Shown here: positions 48,321 through 58,415 of the stretch, in pieces
Numbering within the stretch: position 1 is the first letter of the stretch
Layout of the letters: each line of letters begins with the position of its first letter
Assembly (NCBI GenBank): GCA_034440635.1
Contig: JAOTON010000210.1
Location: 868,001-932,000 of the forward strand
Source of the DNA: Lepas anatifera
Lineage: Eukaryota > Arthropoda > Thecostraca > Lepadidae
Length of the DNA stretch: 64,000 nt
Direction of reading: 5' to 3'
Position numbers and translations under genes: made by a program
Notes under the pieces: model-generated
What the model was told of the DNA's origin: nothing
Seen by the model: the letters and a program-made list of their open reading frames with translations, nothing else
Database searches by the model: none

Positions 48321-49255
48321 ACTAAGCTGAGGTCCTATGAGTCGATTTTAAGGTCCTCTGAGCTGTTCGGGGCCTCTGATCTGGCCTCTGATGTCATACG
48401 AGCTAATCTGGGCCCCTTGAGCCAAACTGAGCGCCACTTAAATGGTTTGGGCAGCATTAAGTGTTCTAGGATACCTAACCTGAACTAGGTGCCGTGACCT
48501 TGAACGGGGTCCTTTGAGTTGGCCAGACCCTATATCCGCCGACCTGGGCCCCTGAGCTGAGCTGGGACCGTAAACTTAATCTTGTCCCCTGAGCTAATCT
48601 GGGTCCCCTGTGCTGCACAGGAGGCCCTAAACTTATCTGGGCCCCTGCCCAGTAATAGGGCCCCTGATCTGAATTTGGGGTTATAAGCTTTAATTGGAAC
48701 CCTGAACTGTTCTGAAATCCTACATATGCCGACAAGGGGCCCCTGAGCTGATCCGCGCCCTCCAGCTATTCCGGAGCTATTATCAGAGCTAATATGGGCC
48801 CCTGTGTTGAACTGAGGGCCCCTGAGATGGTCTGGGACCCCCTATAAGGCTTTACAGCTACTGACCTGGGGGCCGTGAGCTTGAATGGCCCCTTGAGATG
48901 TTCTGAGACTATATCAGTCACCCTGGGCCCCCTAAGCTGAGTTGGGGTCCTAAGCTAATCTGGATGCCCCTGTGCTTAACTGGGGTCCTTGATCTGATAT
49001 GGGGCCCCAGGACTCTTCTAGGGTCCCTGGGCTAAGGCTAGGGCCCGTGAGCTTGAATGGAGCCCCCTGAGCTGGTGTGAGATGGGACCATATATCAGCC
49101 GATCTGGGGGCCCCTGAGCTGAGCTGGGCCTCCAAAACTAATCCGGGGTCCCCTGTGCTGAAAAATTGATAAGCTGGTCCCTAGGCCAATGCACTAGTTT
49201 GGGCCCCCTGAGCTAACTGGTCTGGGTTCTTGAGCCATGGTCTGGACCTTGGGGC
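48321..49255 (-). repeat. Degenerate 20-bp tandem array, reverse of 29041-30571
   Basis: The unit is approximately CCCCTGAGCTGATCTGGGGC, the reverse complement of the GATCAGCTCAGGGG unit in the inner hAT element. There are about 45 degenerate copies. Frames crossing it only translate the repeat. Confidence 0.85.
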
Positions 49256-50030
49256 CCTCCAAGCCCCTGAAGGAGGAGTGCTTCGTGAAAAAGGCCAAGG
49301 CACCTACTACCCGAGTGTTTCCAAATGGACCCCGAGAACTGGACTCAAACTCCATCTCATATCAATCCCAACACAAAGCATGAATCGGACATGCACCCCG
49401 CACCAAATGCCGAGCAACAGTCGTCCCTGAGCCATCGAAAGGCGTGACGAGGCCGGCCGTTTTCTACTACAAAGTGAAAAAACAACATGTAACTATTCAA
49501 TAAAAGGGAACAGCGAAAATAACGTAAGAAGTCATGAATGGAAAGACCTGGTGCATGCCGGTGTGTATTAGGTTGTGTCAATATATGGAAAATTGAATAA
49601 TGAGATTTTGTCCAATTATTTCCAGTTCTATTATGGTCTAATGAAAAATAATCAAAGCCAAAAATAGTCTAGGTCTTTTTACCTATCCCGTTTCCGACTG
49701 AAAAATGCATTTCTAGGTTTTTTAGGATATTCAAATATACGAGGAGCACCACGAGCATCGTTCGTATATTTGCAGATGTTTGGGCTTTTATCGCATTTAC
49801 TAAAAAAGTATTTATAAAAGCACATCCTGTGCCCTGATATCAAACGGTCATTCTTCTTTATGCCTTCAAGCTTTGAATCACCTATTTCATGACACAAACG
49901 AGACGAGCTATTTAGGTCATTACGGACTCCTTTACAGCAGTACGAATTGATTCAGGGAAAGGATGGTCACGATAAATCCAGCTGTCTTTCGAGGCCTAAA
50001 ATAGAATTTCAGATTGATTTCAAGTTCCAT
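49256..50030. other. Non-repeat interior of the composite; no gene
   Basis: Short frames of 60-74 codons with no recognisable domain. AT-rich. Confidence 0.4.
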
Positions 50031-50515
50031 CTATGTGATCGTCAACTTTGTGATGCCGAGGAGGTCCTGCTTGCTGTTGATCCTGAGCATCAGTTTGGTG
50101 TGCTGTGCACATCGCCTAATAAAACCATTCCTCTTCCACCATGACTGACAGAACTGGCAGCTGTCATTTGCTTTAAAGACGTGGCAGCTACAGCCATGTT
50201 CTGCGTGTGGCAGACGAAGTGCTCTACCTCCATGGGACTCCCCACGAACCCTGGGAACTTGGATTTGATCAAGCTGCAGGTGATGATAGGCTCGGTAACC
50301 CCTCCCAGTCAATTATATTTTTTGAGAGTGGTCATCTGTGTGTTGACGTAGGGCAGGGTCCACAGCCTGAGAGAGGTGTTCCCCACCTCCTGCTCTCCCT
50401 CTGATGGAGATGATATTGTGGAAGGTGGTCCTGCTCTCCTCCTCCTCACTGCAGAACACGTCGTGTTCATCAGGATCTCCTCGGAGTGAGCGAACCATTC
50501 AGAGGAGCACATACA
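50031..50515 (-). pseudogene. Decayed copy of a multicopy invertebrate protein family, C-terminal part
   Basis: Reading the minus strand across three frames gives EEILMN, then ISIRGR with an acidic EEEE before it, then LRQHTDDH, TEPIITCSLIKSK, FVCHTQ (near 50200-50215), and after another shift GFIRR and INSKQDLLGI. The order, acidic run then NIISIRG, then TEP.ITCSL.K, then CHTQ, then an RDGFIRAR-like block and a final SK.DL, resembles an uncharacterised multicopy protein family I recall from many invertebrate genomes. That link is from memory and unverified. The 3' half of such a gene is present without its start. The copy at 50744-51165 is the same family in the opposite orientation, placed head to head. 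Frameshifts make it non-functional. Confidence 0.55.
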
Positions 50516-50743
50516 TGGTCGGCATTACAGTCGATTGCACCATCTAGGGCTGGATCCTGAGGGATGATAGCTAGGATAGGACGTTTCTGGGACCATCTGC
50601 CAAGTTGTTGATAACCCTCATCTGGAGTTAGTATGGAAATTGGAACTCGGTAGGAGATCGTCGCTATGATTATCGAGCCTTACTTTCCCTGCTGGCTACT
50701 GGTGTAGACCAGCAACGAATGGCTGGACAGCCCTCGGAAAGTC

Positions 50744-51165
50744 ATGTTCGAGCTCTCCTGCCTTCGTACCCAGCCCAAGGTGGTGCAGGTGAATGCCCAT
50801 GCCCGCCGTATGCTCCTCTGCAATTTTCTTTCGCACCGAGGCGATCCTGATGACATTGCTCGGCAGCGAGGAGGAGGAAGTTCGTCTTTGTCGAGATTAT
50901 CTCCATCAGAGGAGAGCAGGAAAAGGAGAACACCTCCCTCAGGCTGCGGGTCATGTCCTGCCTCAACACACAGGCGTCTGCCCTCAACAATATAATCAAC
51001 CGGGAGGTCACCACCGAGTTTATCATGGCCTGCAGCTTGACCAAGTGCAAGTTACTAGAGTCCATGGGGAAGTACATGAAGGTAGAGTACTTCCCTTGCC
51101 GCCCACACATAGGCCATAGAGAGAGCTGTAAAGGAAGTGAAAGCTGGAGCCAGTTCAGTCTGTAA
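50744..51165 (+). pseudogene. Second decayed copy of the same family, head to head with the first
   Basis: The plus strand reads RTQPKVVQVNAHARRMLLCN, then after a shift FRTEAILMTLLGSEEEEVR, then after another shift EIISIRGEQEKENTSLRLRV. The last frame (50953-51165) continues with LNTQASALNNIINREVTTEF, ITCSL-like ACSLTK and FPCRPHIGH. Each block has a counterpart in the minus-strand copy 230 bp away. The far C-terminus seen in the first copy (GFIR, SKQDLLGI) is not visible here; sequence after 51120 diverges. At least two frameshifts make it a pseudogene. The function of the intact family is unknown to me. Confidence 0.55.
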
Positions 51166-51295
51166 TGCTGAGAGGAGGGATGGATTCATCTACCAAAGGG
51201 TATAGCACATCGAACTGGTGCTCAGGATCAAAGCTGGACCTCCTCGGCATAATCTCAATAATTTTTGGGGCTTATCGACCCACCAACTACCAGGG

Positions 51296-51538
51296 TTACA
51301 TAAATATAGAGGACTTCTCTACTAGTGAAAATGAAAAAAGTTCGGAGCTTTCGGCTATATTTTATCAGCCTTCGTCAGCGAGTGGTCGGATCGATCGGTG
51401 GACATCGGAAGTCTTGTGTAGTCTTCCGATGTCCACCGATCGATCCGACCACTCGCTGACGAAGGCTGATAAAATATAGCCGAAAGCTCCGAACGTTTTT
51501 CATTTTCACTAGTGGAGAAGCCCTCTATATTTATGTAA
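51296..51538. repeat. 243-bp foldback: 116-bp inverted arms, 11-nt loop
   Basis: The left arm starts TTACATAAATATAGAGGACT and the right arm ends AGTGGAGAAGCCCTC, then TATATTTATGTAA, mirroring each other about position 51417 with only a few mismatches. The innermost pairing is GGAAG (51407-51411) with CTTCC (51423-51427). Because the arms are reverse complements, the same protein frame reads out on both strands. It splits a SINE tail (51267-51295) from SINE sequence starting near 51584, so it may be a mobile foldback that inserted in a SINE. Confidence 0.9.
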
Positions 51539-51583
51539 TTCATTCTCATCCACTTATCATGTCATTTCGAGAACTACCAGGGT

Positions 51584-51840
51584 TATATGGCGTTGCTAAC
51601 TCTTTGCCTGTTGGAAGGGTTTCTCGGGAGCCAGATTAATCTTTGCTTAGGGAATCCGCCGGGCCTTGAACCCTGGTCGGCCGTGTGGAAAACAGCATAA
51701 TTGTTCGCGCTTATCGACGCACTAACTACCAGGGTTATATGGCGTCTCCAACTCTTTCCCTGTTGGAAGGGTTTCTTGGGAGTCAAATTGATCCTTGCAC
51801 AAGGAATCTGCCGGGCTTTGAAACCGGCAGATTCCTTGAA
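51584..51840 (-). repeat. Two tandem SINE copies (same family as 9155)
   Basis: CTACCAGGGTTATATGGCGT starts both copies (about 51572 and 51728), followed by CCTGTTGGAAGGGTTTCT. Each ends at a reversed head with CCGGGCCTTGAACCCTGG or CCGGGCTTTGAAACCGGC, which corresponds to the B-box region. A further tail copy lies at 51267-51295. Head-to-tail SINE pairs arise by insertion into each other or by duplication. Confidence 0.75.
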
Positions 51841-52469
51841 CTTGAACCCGGCAGATTGCTGGAACTCTGCATCTTAGGCATCAAAATATAGCTAGGCGGA
51901 TTCATTGTGACCAACCTTTACCTAAATCTATCTCCAATGTTGTGAAGAAGGGATTCGTAATAACCTAAATAAATTCTCCCGTTTTTTGTCTTCAAATACA
52001 CAAATAAAAGTTGATTAGGCATAGCAAAGTGAGGTTATTTGGTAGCAAAGCATTGTGTGTAGTTTGCTTAATGTTATTTTTTATTTTGTAAATATGATGA
52101 AAAGGGCTAAAACATCTGTAAATATAAAAAACGCGCTAGTGGTAAAAAAATTATTGAAATCCTTCAAAGGAACTTAAAATATATTTTTTATTTGAAAAGG
52201 GTATAGGTAAAAAGTAAAAAAAATATTATTTGGCCTTTTACTATGATTTATTAGATCATAATAGGTACAACTCGAAATCATAGGGCAAAATTTAATTTCT
52301 CAATTTTTTTCATATAATGACAACCTAGTGTGCATGCATGCCTTATTGACACCAAACGAACTATCTAAAATTGTCCATAATTATGGGCCCCCGTGGGCTG
52401 GGGCCCCCTTGAGGTGGGCCCCCTCTAAGGTTGCCTTCCCCCACTTTTCAAGCCGTTCCTTCGCCCCTG
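51841..52469. other. AT-rich interior and C-rich right end of composite
   Basis: 51900-52380 is strongly AT-rich with no gene. 52385-52469 is a run of GGGCCCCC-type motifs leading to the hAT-like terminus. Confidence 0.5.
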
Positions 52470-52477
52470 ATATTAGG

Positions 52478-53945
52478 TAAGAAATCATAGGTAATAAATC
52501 CTAGGTAATAAATATTAGGTAATAAATTCACTCAAATACCGGGCAATAATTCCGCCCTTGGTAAATACATCATCTCCAATCTTTCAGGAAACTTGCTCAA
52601 CTTAGATGTAAGAGAAGTCAAAAATTTTCGAAAGCCTATCGCGTACTGTTTTGGAGATATTCCGAAAAAAATATGAGGGGTGGACAGAATCCCCCCCCGA
52701 CAGGAATAGGGTTGAAAAGGCAGTATCTTTCAAGCGCTGATTTGCCACTGGTACCGTCTTATGTTGTTGTTGTGCAGCAGCGCAGGGAAACATGAACGGT
52801 GGCAAGAGCGACACAAAGCGGAGCGGGACGTTTACAGTAGGTACCGTCCTGTCTGGAAGACAGGGACAAGGGTGCCGAGGAACCGAGCTGCGCGCCAGCC
52901 GTACTCTGAACACTCTATCCTACCGTTTCCCGATCCTCAAGAACTTGTTCTACGCTTTCATATGCAGTAAGCATGCGCTTCGGAATAGGAGGCAGGCGCC
53001 AGAGAGCCTGGCTTCCACATTTCTAATTAAAAATATCGATTTGAGCCAAATTGGGATGCAATCAGAAAATTTTGTAGCCAGCCAGTGTGGAACGGAATAA
53101 TGCATCCAACAATTACGAGTGAGTTTTTGTCGCTTGTGGGGCATCTTTCTTACCAGCAGCAGGAAGATTTGCTGGCCACCTCGTCGTTTTTGACCGGCCG
53201 CAAGCAGAGGTCAAGAAAATCGCCTACTCGCCTACCATAGCAGGTAACATGAACCAGCTCCACAGTCGACAGCAGGTAACCATGAGACTGCATCTGTTCT
53301 GATTCAAATCTGATTATACTATTTTTTGCCATTCTTGGATCGACTGGGCATATTTGGCTTACCGTCCCAAAATCATGACATTGGCATCTCTAGTTAGTTC
53401 ATGGCCATCACGAACAAGTACCTTCAGAGGGTTAGTAGAGATGGTCAGAGATTGGCCACTTCCTACTAAGTACTAACCCAACACTATCAACATGGAATTC
53501 GACCTTTCGAGAGCAAATTTTCGCTATTAATGATTATTTGCAATCCAAGAGCCCGGATTTATCTTCAAAATATTTTTTAAATTGTTTTCTATGAGAAAAA
53601 GCAAGATTCCAAAGAAGAAACGTGATTTTGATTCAGAATATGAACAGCCGGACCGCCTACTTTTCCATGAATGTTACCTACTGTTACCGCTGTTACTTGT
53701 GCTCCCTCGGGACGAGCAGCAGGAGGTGCTTTAACAACCAATCAGATTTGCGCGTTGTACGCGGTGCGCCGTGCGGATTTGAATCGAGGGAATGTTCTGG
53801 AGAAGTGGTGGCGCGGTTAGTGAGTGGTGATTTTCGTGCTTTCTGTTTGGTGCTTACTTGTGAAAATAATAAACTTTGGCGATACCCAGTAATTATATCG
53901 ACAGTGTGCTGTAAAAGGGTGTACGCTTGCAAGAATTTGATCAAG
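52478..53945. other. No gene recognised upstream of the zinc-finger exon
   Basis: A short AGGTAATAAAT repeat follows the composite at about 52474-52530. Frames of 60-103 codons are unassigned. The frame of the downstream zinc-finger exon stays open back to 53622 but shows no domain there and is probably 5' untranslated. Confidence 0.4.
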
Positions 53946-54134
53946 ATGGCCAATGGGACAGAGAAAAGAAAGCGGGTCAAGTGTGGCATTCCTGGCTGCA
54001 CTTTCAATGGCGTAAACTTGAATAGGCATTTCAAGTCCGTTCACCCAAACCTGAACCCTGCTGTGGATAAGCGGATAGCTGGCTCTGGGATTGCACCAGG
54101 AGAGAAGTTTTCATCGTGGTGCCAAGGATCTTTG
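53946..54134 (+). CDS. Candidate first coding exon, C2H2-type zinc finger protein
   Basis: An ATG at 53946 in a good context (AAGATGG) opens a 63-codon stretch that ends exactly in phase at a splice donor, TTTG then GTAAGC (54135-54140). Residues 12-32 form a zinc finger: CGIPGC, then NLNRHF, then KSVHP, spacing C-x4-C-x9-H-x4-H. A basic run (EKRKRVK) precedes it. A single N-terminal finger of this type is seen in many invertebrate orphan and transposon-derived proteins, where it may bind DNA. The open frame runs on through the donor to 54149. No downstream exon could be identified; the next kilobase is AT-rich and contains a 150-bp palindrome, as an intron might. It could be a host gene or the start of a mobile-element gene. 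An earlier start in the same frame at 53622 is possible but less likely. Confidence 0.5.
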
Positions 54135-54408
54135 GTAAGCTTTGTTTGATAATTGAAGTGAGCTCATTATGTTACTTTTTGTATGATTTGTCTTGCTTGC
54201 TCTTCTTTTGTCTGCTTCTCGCTCCTCATTTTTGTCATCTTCCTATCATAGAAAAGGAACAAATTGAATACAATTGTTTCTCAGTACCTGCCTATTCATG
54301 CATGGCAGCCAGCCTGTAAAATATGCCAGGTTTCAACAACATTTGATTTCGGCAGTCTGCAGACTCTTTTTTGGTAACTTTGCATCATTTGGGCATTCTT
54401 GGCCCAAG

Positions 54409-54558
54409 TGAAGTGCAACAGGCTTGAGGGAAGGTTAAAACACCCCTATTTCATTAGCTCTGTCAATGGATGATCATTGATGATCATTGATGATCATCCA
54501 TTGACAGAGCTAATGAAATAGGGGTGTTTTAACCTTCCCTCAAGCCTGTTGCACTTCA
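54409..54558. repeat. 150-bp near-perfect palindrome
   Basis: TGAAGTGCAACAGGCTTGAG at the left is matched by CTCAAGCCTGTTGCACTTCA at the right, and pairing continues to the centre at 54483/54484 with only two G/T positions out of 75 pairs failing. The centre is a triplicated TGATCATTGA. It lies about 270 bp past the splice donor of the zinc-finger exon, in the presumed intron. There is no spacer, so it could extrude as a cruciform. It may be a foldback element or a local inverted duplication. Confidence 0.95.
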
Positions 54559-55218
54559 TAAGAACCACAATCATTAAAATGAGAATTTAGAAAATTTGAA
54601 GGAGTTTTTAATACCACTCCCAATGTATGATTGAGTGTGCCTGAGCACACTGAAAAAATTATGTTAATTCACACCCCTAATATCAAATCAAATGAAGCTA
54701 AATTCAAGCTTGAGGTAAACATGTATGCTATTTTTCTTTTTAAATGTGGCTGAACAGTGGAAATATTTAGGGAGATGATTCTGCCCACATGAACAATATG
54801 CTACATTAATACAAATGTTTGTTGATTATGGGCACAATTTGAGCTGCCTCAGCCATTGCAGCAGATTTCTCCCTGCCACATTTTGCTGATTGATTTGATG
54901 CCTAGCCTGCAGTTCCCAAATGCCTTGTGAGTGGTTCCAATAATCCAGTGCTTTTACAGATAGGGAGGAATAGCTTCCACTTATGTTCCCTAATAAGTTA
55001 CATTGTCTTTCATTTCTTACATAAAAATGTGCTTTGATTTTCAGAAAGAAAGAAATTAATTTGCATGAATAATTGGCTTTGTCTAAGTTTTTACCTGATT
55101 AGTCTCCCTTGTTGATGGAAAACTGTTAAATGTAGACCAAAAGGGAAAGGAAAATTGGATAATAAGGAACACCAGTGAAAATTAAGCCCTCCCATAATGT
55201 CTTAGTAAAAGGATGCAC
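54559..55218. other. AT-rich sequence, presumed intron or spacer
   Basis: No open frame above 60 codons and no repeat copy recognised. Confidence 0.4.
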
Positions 55219-55222
55219 TTAA

Positions 55223-55465
55223 CCCTCATCCCACCGGGGCCATCGATGGCCCCCTAAGGTTTTTTCAGGATAGCAGAAAAACGATGAGATGCAGAACCAC
55301 GGTTAAGGGCTCTATCTCTCACCCCATCATTTTCCCACCATCCCTGACATTTTTTACCCCGGGTCACCCAAGGTCAGATCACCAAGCGAGGTCAACCAAG
55401 GTCACCTCACTTTAACTTTTGAGCTCTATGAGAGCTAAGTTTCTCAGTCGATCGATTTCACAAAA
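55223..55465 (+). mobile_element. AGGTCA-rich TTAA MITE, left part only
   Basis: TTAA (55219-55222) then CCCTCATCCCACCGGGGCC. The next 230 bp match 1-240 closely (GGATAGCAGAAAAACGA, CACCCCATCATTTTCCCACC, GGTCAACCAAGGTCACCTCA). The match ends near 55465 and no right end follows, so the copy is 3'-truncated. The TTAA-CCCT junction is the best evidence for a piggyBac-like assignment. Confidence 0.75.
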
Positions 55466-56102
55466 TCATTTGATTAAAGGCTATTTATGCGTTCTCGCAC
55501 TTCTGAAGATATCAGGTCCATTCCAAGGCACGGAATAGAAGTGCCTCCATAACTACGGGTTGTGGAGCTGAAGAAACCGCGTGAATGGTGAATCACGTAT
55601 TACCAAGAGCACGTTGGGTCTTCCTTCATTACATATTGCTCAAATTTGTACGGAGTAACACCTGGTGCGTAAGTTTAATGTTTCTTTAGGCTCCTGCATC
55701 AGCTTAATCAGATACCGGTCGCGTTTGGCCAGGTTCTAAGCCAGGTAACGAAAATTATGTGCTGAAAAATAGTAGGTAACACGATGAACAGATTCTTGAC
55801 CTCTGGCCGCAAATGTCCACTCTCTCGGTGGCAACATTTCTGCAGCACCTCTTATAGATGAGAGCAGTGTTGTTGCTCTCGATGCTTTCCAATGCTCCCA
55901 GTGTTATTGCTATACTGTTGTCATTTTCCAGGCATCTTTATTACAGATCGATTTTCAGGTAGTTTGTTTCCTTATAATGCCAGCTCTTCCAGATACGCAT
56001 CCACGGCGTTGAAATCGGCCTGCCACTTGAGCCACTCAAGTGGATCCGGGGAAAGAGTAGGAACACGTACCTCCCCTTTATCGACCCTACCAGCACTCAC
56101 AG
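55466..56102. other. No gene recognised
   Basis: Mixed sequence with no assignable frame. Confidence 0.4.
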
Positions 56103-56601
56103 CAGGGCGCTCCGCTACTCGGCTACTTGCGGACTCTCCAAATGGTAGAGGAGTAGCGGCAGCGGTTTCCATAGCTAAAAAGGAGCGCGAGTAGTGGGTA
56201 GAAGATACAAAATAATTCAGAAAAGCTACCGCTGCCGACAGTCTGTTAATTGGACCGGCACTCCCCAAGAATAGGAGATGGATATGGAAATAACGGATTT
56301 TGTCAACCTGAAAGCAAGAGTAGATTAGATAAATGTTCTTGTTGTGAGATTTTGTTTATATATCTTAGGAACAGATAAATAGAAAACTGCTAGTCTTAGA
56401 TGCAATATACCGGTAAGCACCATAGTTTTCCCTGAAATGCATTTAAAGGGCAATTAAAAACCATTTTTGGATGACGCTCTAGTCACGCTTTATAATAAAA
56501 AAATAATGGTATTGGAGAAGCACAGTGGCGGGTACTGGTTTCACAAGAAATAGCGTCAGTGGTTTCAGCTAGCCAGGGTAGCGGAAAGCGGTAGCGGCCC
56601 T
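56103..56601 (+). repeat. Dispersed repeat with GTAGCGG ends
   Basis: The left side CAGGGCGCTCCGCTACTCGG and right side GTAGCGGAAAGCGGTAGCGG are roughly inverted. The interior block GACTCTCCAAATGGTAG and GTAGCGG runs followed by TTTC match 41440-41895. No target duplication was found. It may be another hAT-like family. Confidence 0.55.
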
Positions 56602-56925
56602 AAAAATATGACAGAACTCTCCCTTCTCTGCCGGCGCCCCCACACGATGCCGGTGTGAGAGCCCTCTGGAGAGCCCTCTACTGGAGCGCCCTGGAACCGC
56701 TTCTACGCCTCCTTAAACGTCGCTCCCCTACCCCCACCCCCAGGATACAAGCATTCGCACCCCCACCATGCCGAGTCGCGCCGCCCTGATAAGTCACACC
56801 CTATGAATTGGTACCCCTAGCCTAATTGGCACTCCCTCCAGGCCCAAATCGTACCCCTTACGGGCCCAAATGATACCCCTCAGAACAAAGTGTCCTCTCA
56901 TTAGAAATCCTGGACCCGCCTCTGC
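56602..56925 (+). repeat. Fragment of GGCGGATCCAGG-family MITE
   Basis: The right end AATCCTGGACCCGCCTCTG is a family terminus and the interior is CCCC-rich with GGCGCCCCC. The left end is lost or unrecognisable. Confidence 0.5.
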
Positions 56926-56929
56926 GACT

Positions 56930-57640
56930 ACATTTCATAACTGGTCAGGCAGTGGGTTACCAGCAGTGTTACCGGAACAAACATGCGTGTGCGCAGCCCC
57001 GCGCATTGCTGGCTGTTCCCGGAAGGTTCGGTAACAGGTCCGATTCAAAGCGCAGAGCTTCCAGGTACGGCAGCATGCTGACTCAAGGAGAGCTCAATTC
57101 AGGAAGGTGTAAGAAGTCGGAGCTGGGAGGGTGGGAGGCGTGCATGTCGGAAAGGTGGAACAGGGCATATTGGACTGGATGACAGCCCGACATTTGCATC
57201 TCTCCACCCAGAACTGCTCCGTTTTGGGAGTTGGCCGCACCTGTGTAAGTGGCATCTGTCGTCCGGTCTCCTGTGACCTACGAGGACGCAATCCCTGTCG
57301 TATTTGTGCCGCCTGAACTCGCAGGTGGACGAGAACCACACAATGACATATCTAAGGTCTTAGCAGTGGAGGCGGGGGAGACGAAGCCCCAGAGAGCAGG
57401 CCTTACCACTTGAGGGCGCCTTATGTGCTTTCAAAGGGCCTCATGGCACAGTTTTCGGGGATGGGTGTTATAGGTAGGAGAGAAGCGGATACAATTTGGC
57501 TCCTGGAATGTCGCTATCTTGAAAGGGAAGGCTAAACAGTTTAGCAGAAGTCTGCGGCTGCCAGTGGACGGGCAGCAAACAACGAAAGAAGCCAGAAAAC
57601 ATAGCTTCTTTGCCAGGTCCACTTTTAATAATCAGTTCTT
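56930..57640. other. No gene recognised
   Basis: Frames of 60-81 codons on both strands at 57090-57340 cannot be assigned. Confidence 0.35.
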
Positions 57641-58411
57641 AGATTCCTTTATTGCCCAGTTTTCAGATTTTAAGGAACGGCACCATGGACCTAAGCGGGG
57701 CGACCCTCCCCTTGGATACGTTCCTGGAACCGCAGCAAGTAGGCACGCCACGTACGCCAGCACGCCATTCCAAACGCCGTAGATCGGTCTGATTCGACGG
57801 CCGTGTCGTGGGAGGAAGCGGAGGGCGGCAACGCTCGTGCTTGGAATAGTCAGCCGGACTCGATCAATTTGCTCGGCTCTGCCGTGAAAATGTGTGCGGG
57901 GAGGGGGGGCAGATGTGGCGCGTCGCAGGTGGGTGCACCGCACACCGCGCGGCGGGGAAGCTGTAGCTGGCGTCGGCCAGCGCCGCTGCATACCAAATCA
58001 ACTCGTCAGAGCGCGGTGAGGGATCGGTCTGGTACGGGACATGCAGTTGCGGAGGCGTGGCACCGGGCGGCCGCCTGACCGGCACGCGAGCACCACCGCC
58101 GGCGTCGCCGGGACGTGCCGCGACTGCGCCCTCTGTGTACGCCACACGGTGGCGGACCGGCACAACGGTGCCCGAGGTACGGCGCTGGAACTGGTCTCAG
58201 TGCCTCCACCGGGTGGGCTCGTGGTAGTAATCGTTCGGACAGGGGCGGTCAACCGCGCGGTATCGGGACGACAAATGAATGCGGTCTGACGGCCTCTTTA
58301 GACCTACGTCTTACTCTGTTACTTCTCAACCTCATGGATACTGAGAAAGGGTTGTAGCAGTGCTGGATCGGGGGGGGGACGGGTCGCAAAATCGTGAAAA
58401 ACATGTTTTCT
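57641..58411. other. GC-rich, CpG-dense segment
   Basis: From about 57770 to 58290 the sequence is dense in CG (GGCGTCGCCGGGACGTGCCG and similar). Overlapping frames of 80-119 codons occur in most of the six frames, which is expected from low stop frequency in GC-rich DNA. It could be a promoter-type CpG island, with no supporting signal. Confidence 0.4.
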
Positions 58412-58415
58412 TTAA

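Larger units (their letters stand above)
48150..52469. mobile_element. Putative 4.3-kb composite with hAT-like ends
   Basis: The left end is CATAGGCGTAGGAACCGAGG and the right end is GCCGTTCCTTCGCCCCTG. In inverted comparison 12-13 of the first 16 positions agree. The flanks ATACTAGG (48142-48149) and ATATTAGG (52470-52477) match at 7 of 8. Inside are a 20-bp array, two decayed copies of a protein family, a foldback and SINE copies. The span could be one insertion that later collected others, or two unrelated ends that match by chance. The agreement of both the inverted ends and the 8-bp flanks favours one element. Confidence 0.6.

Noticed and set aside
53377..53460. hAT ends around GGCATCTCTA and TAGAGATGG
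   Set aside because: The two ends face away from each other and the adjacent 8-mers do not match.
56602..56925. Complete hAT MITE
   Set aside because: The right end is clear, but CGACTACA is not duplicated at the left and no left terminus is visible.
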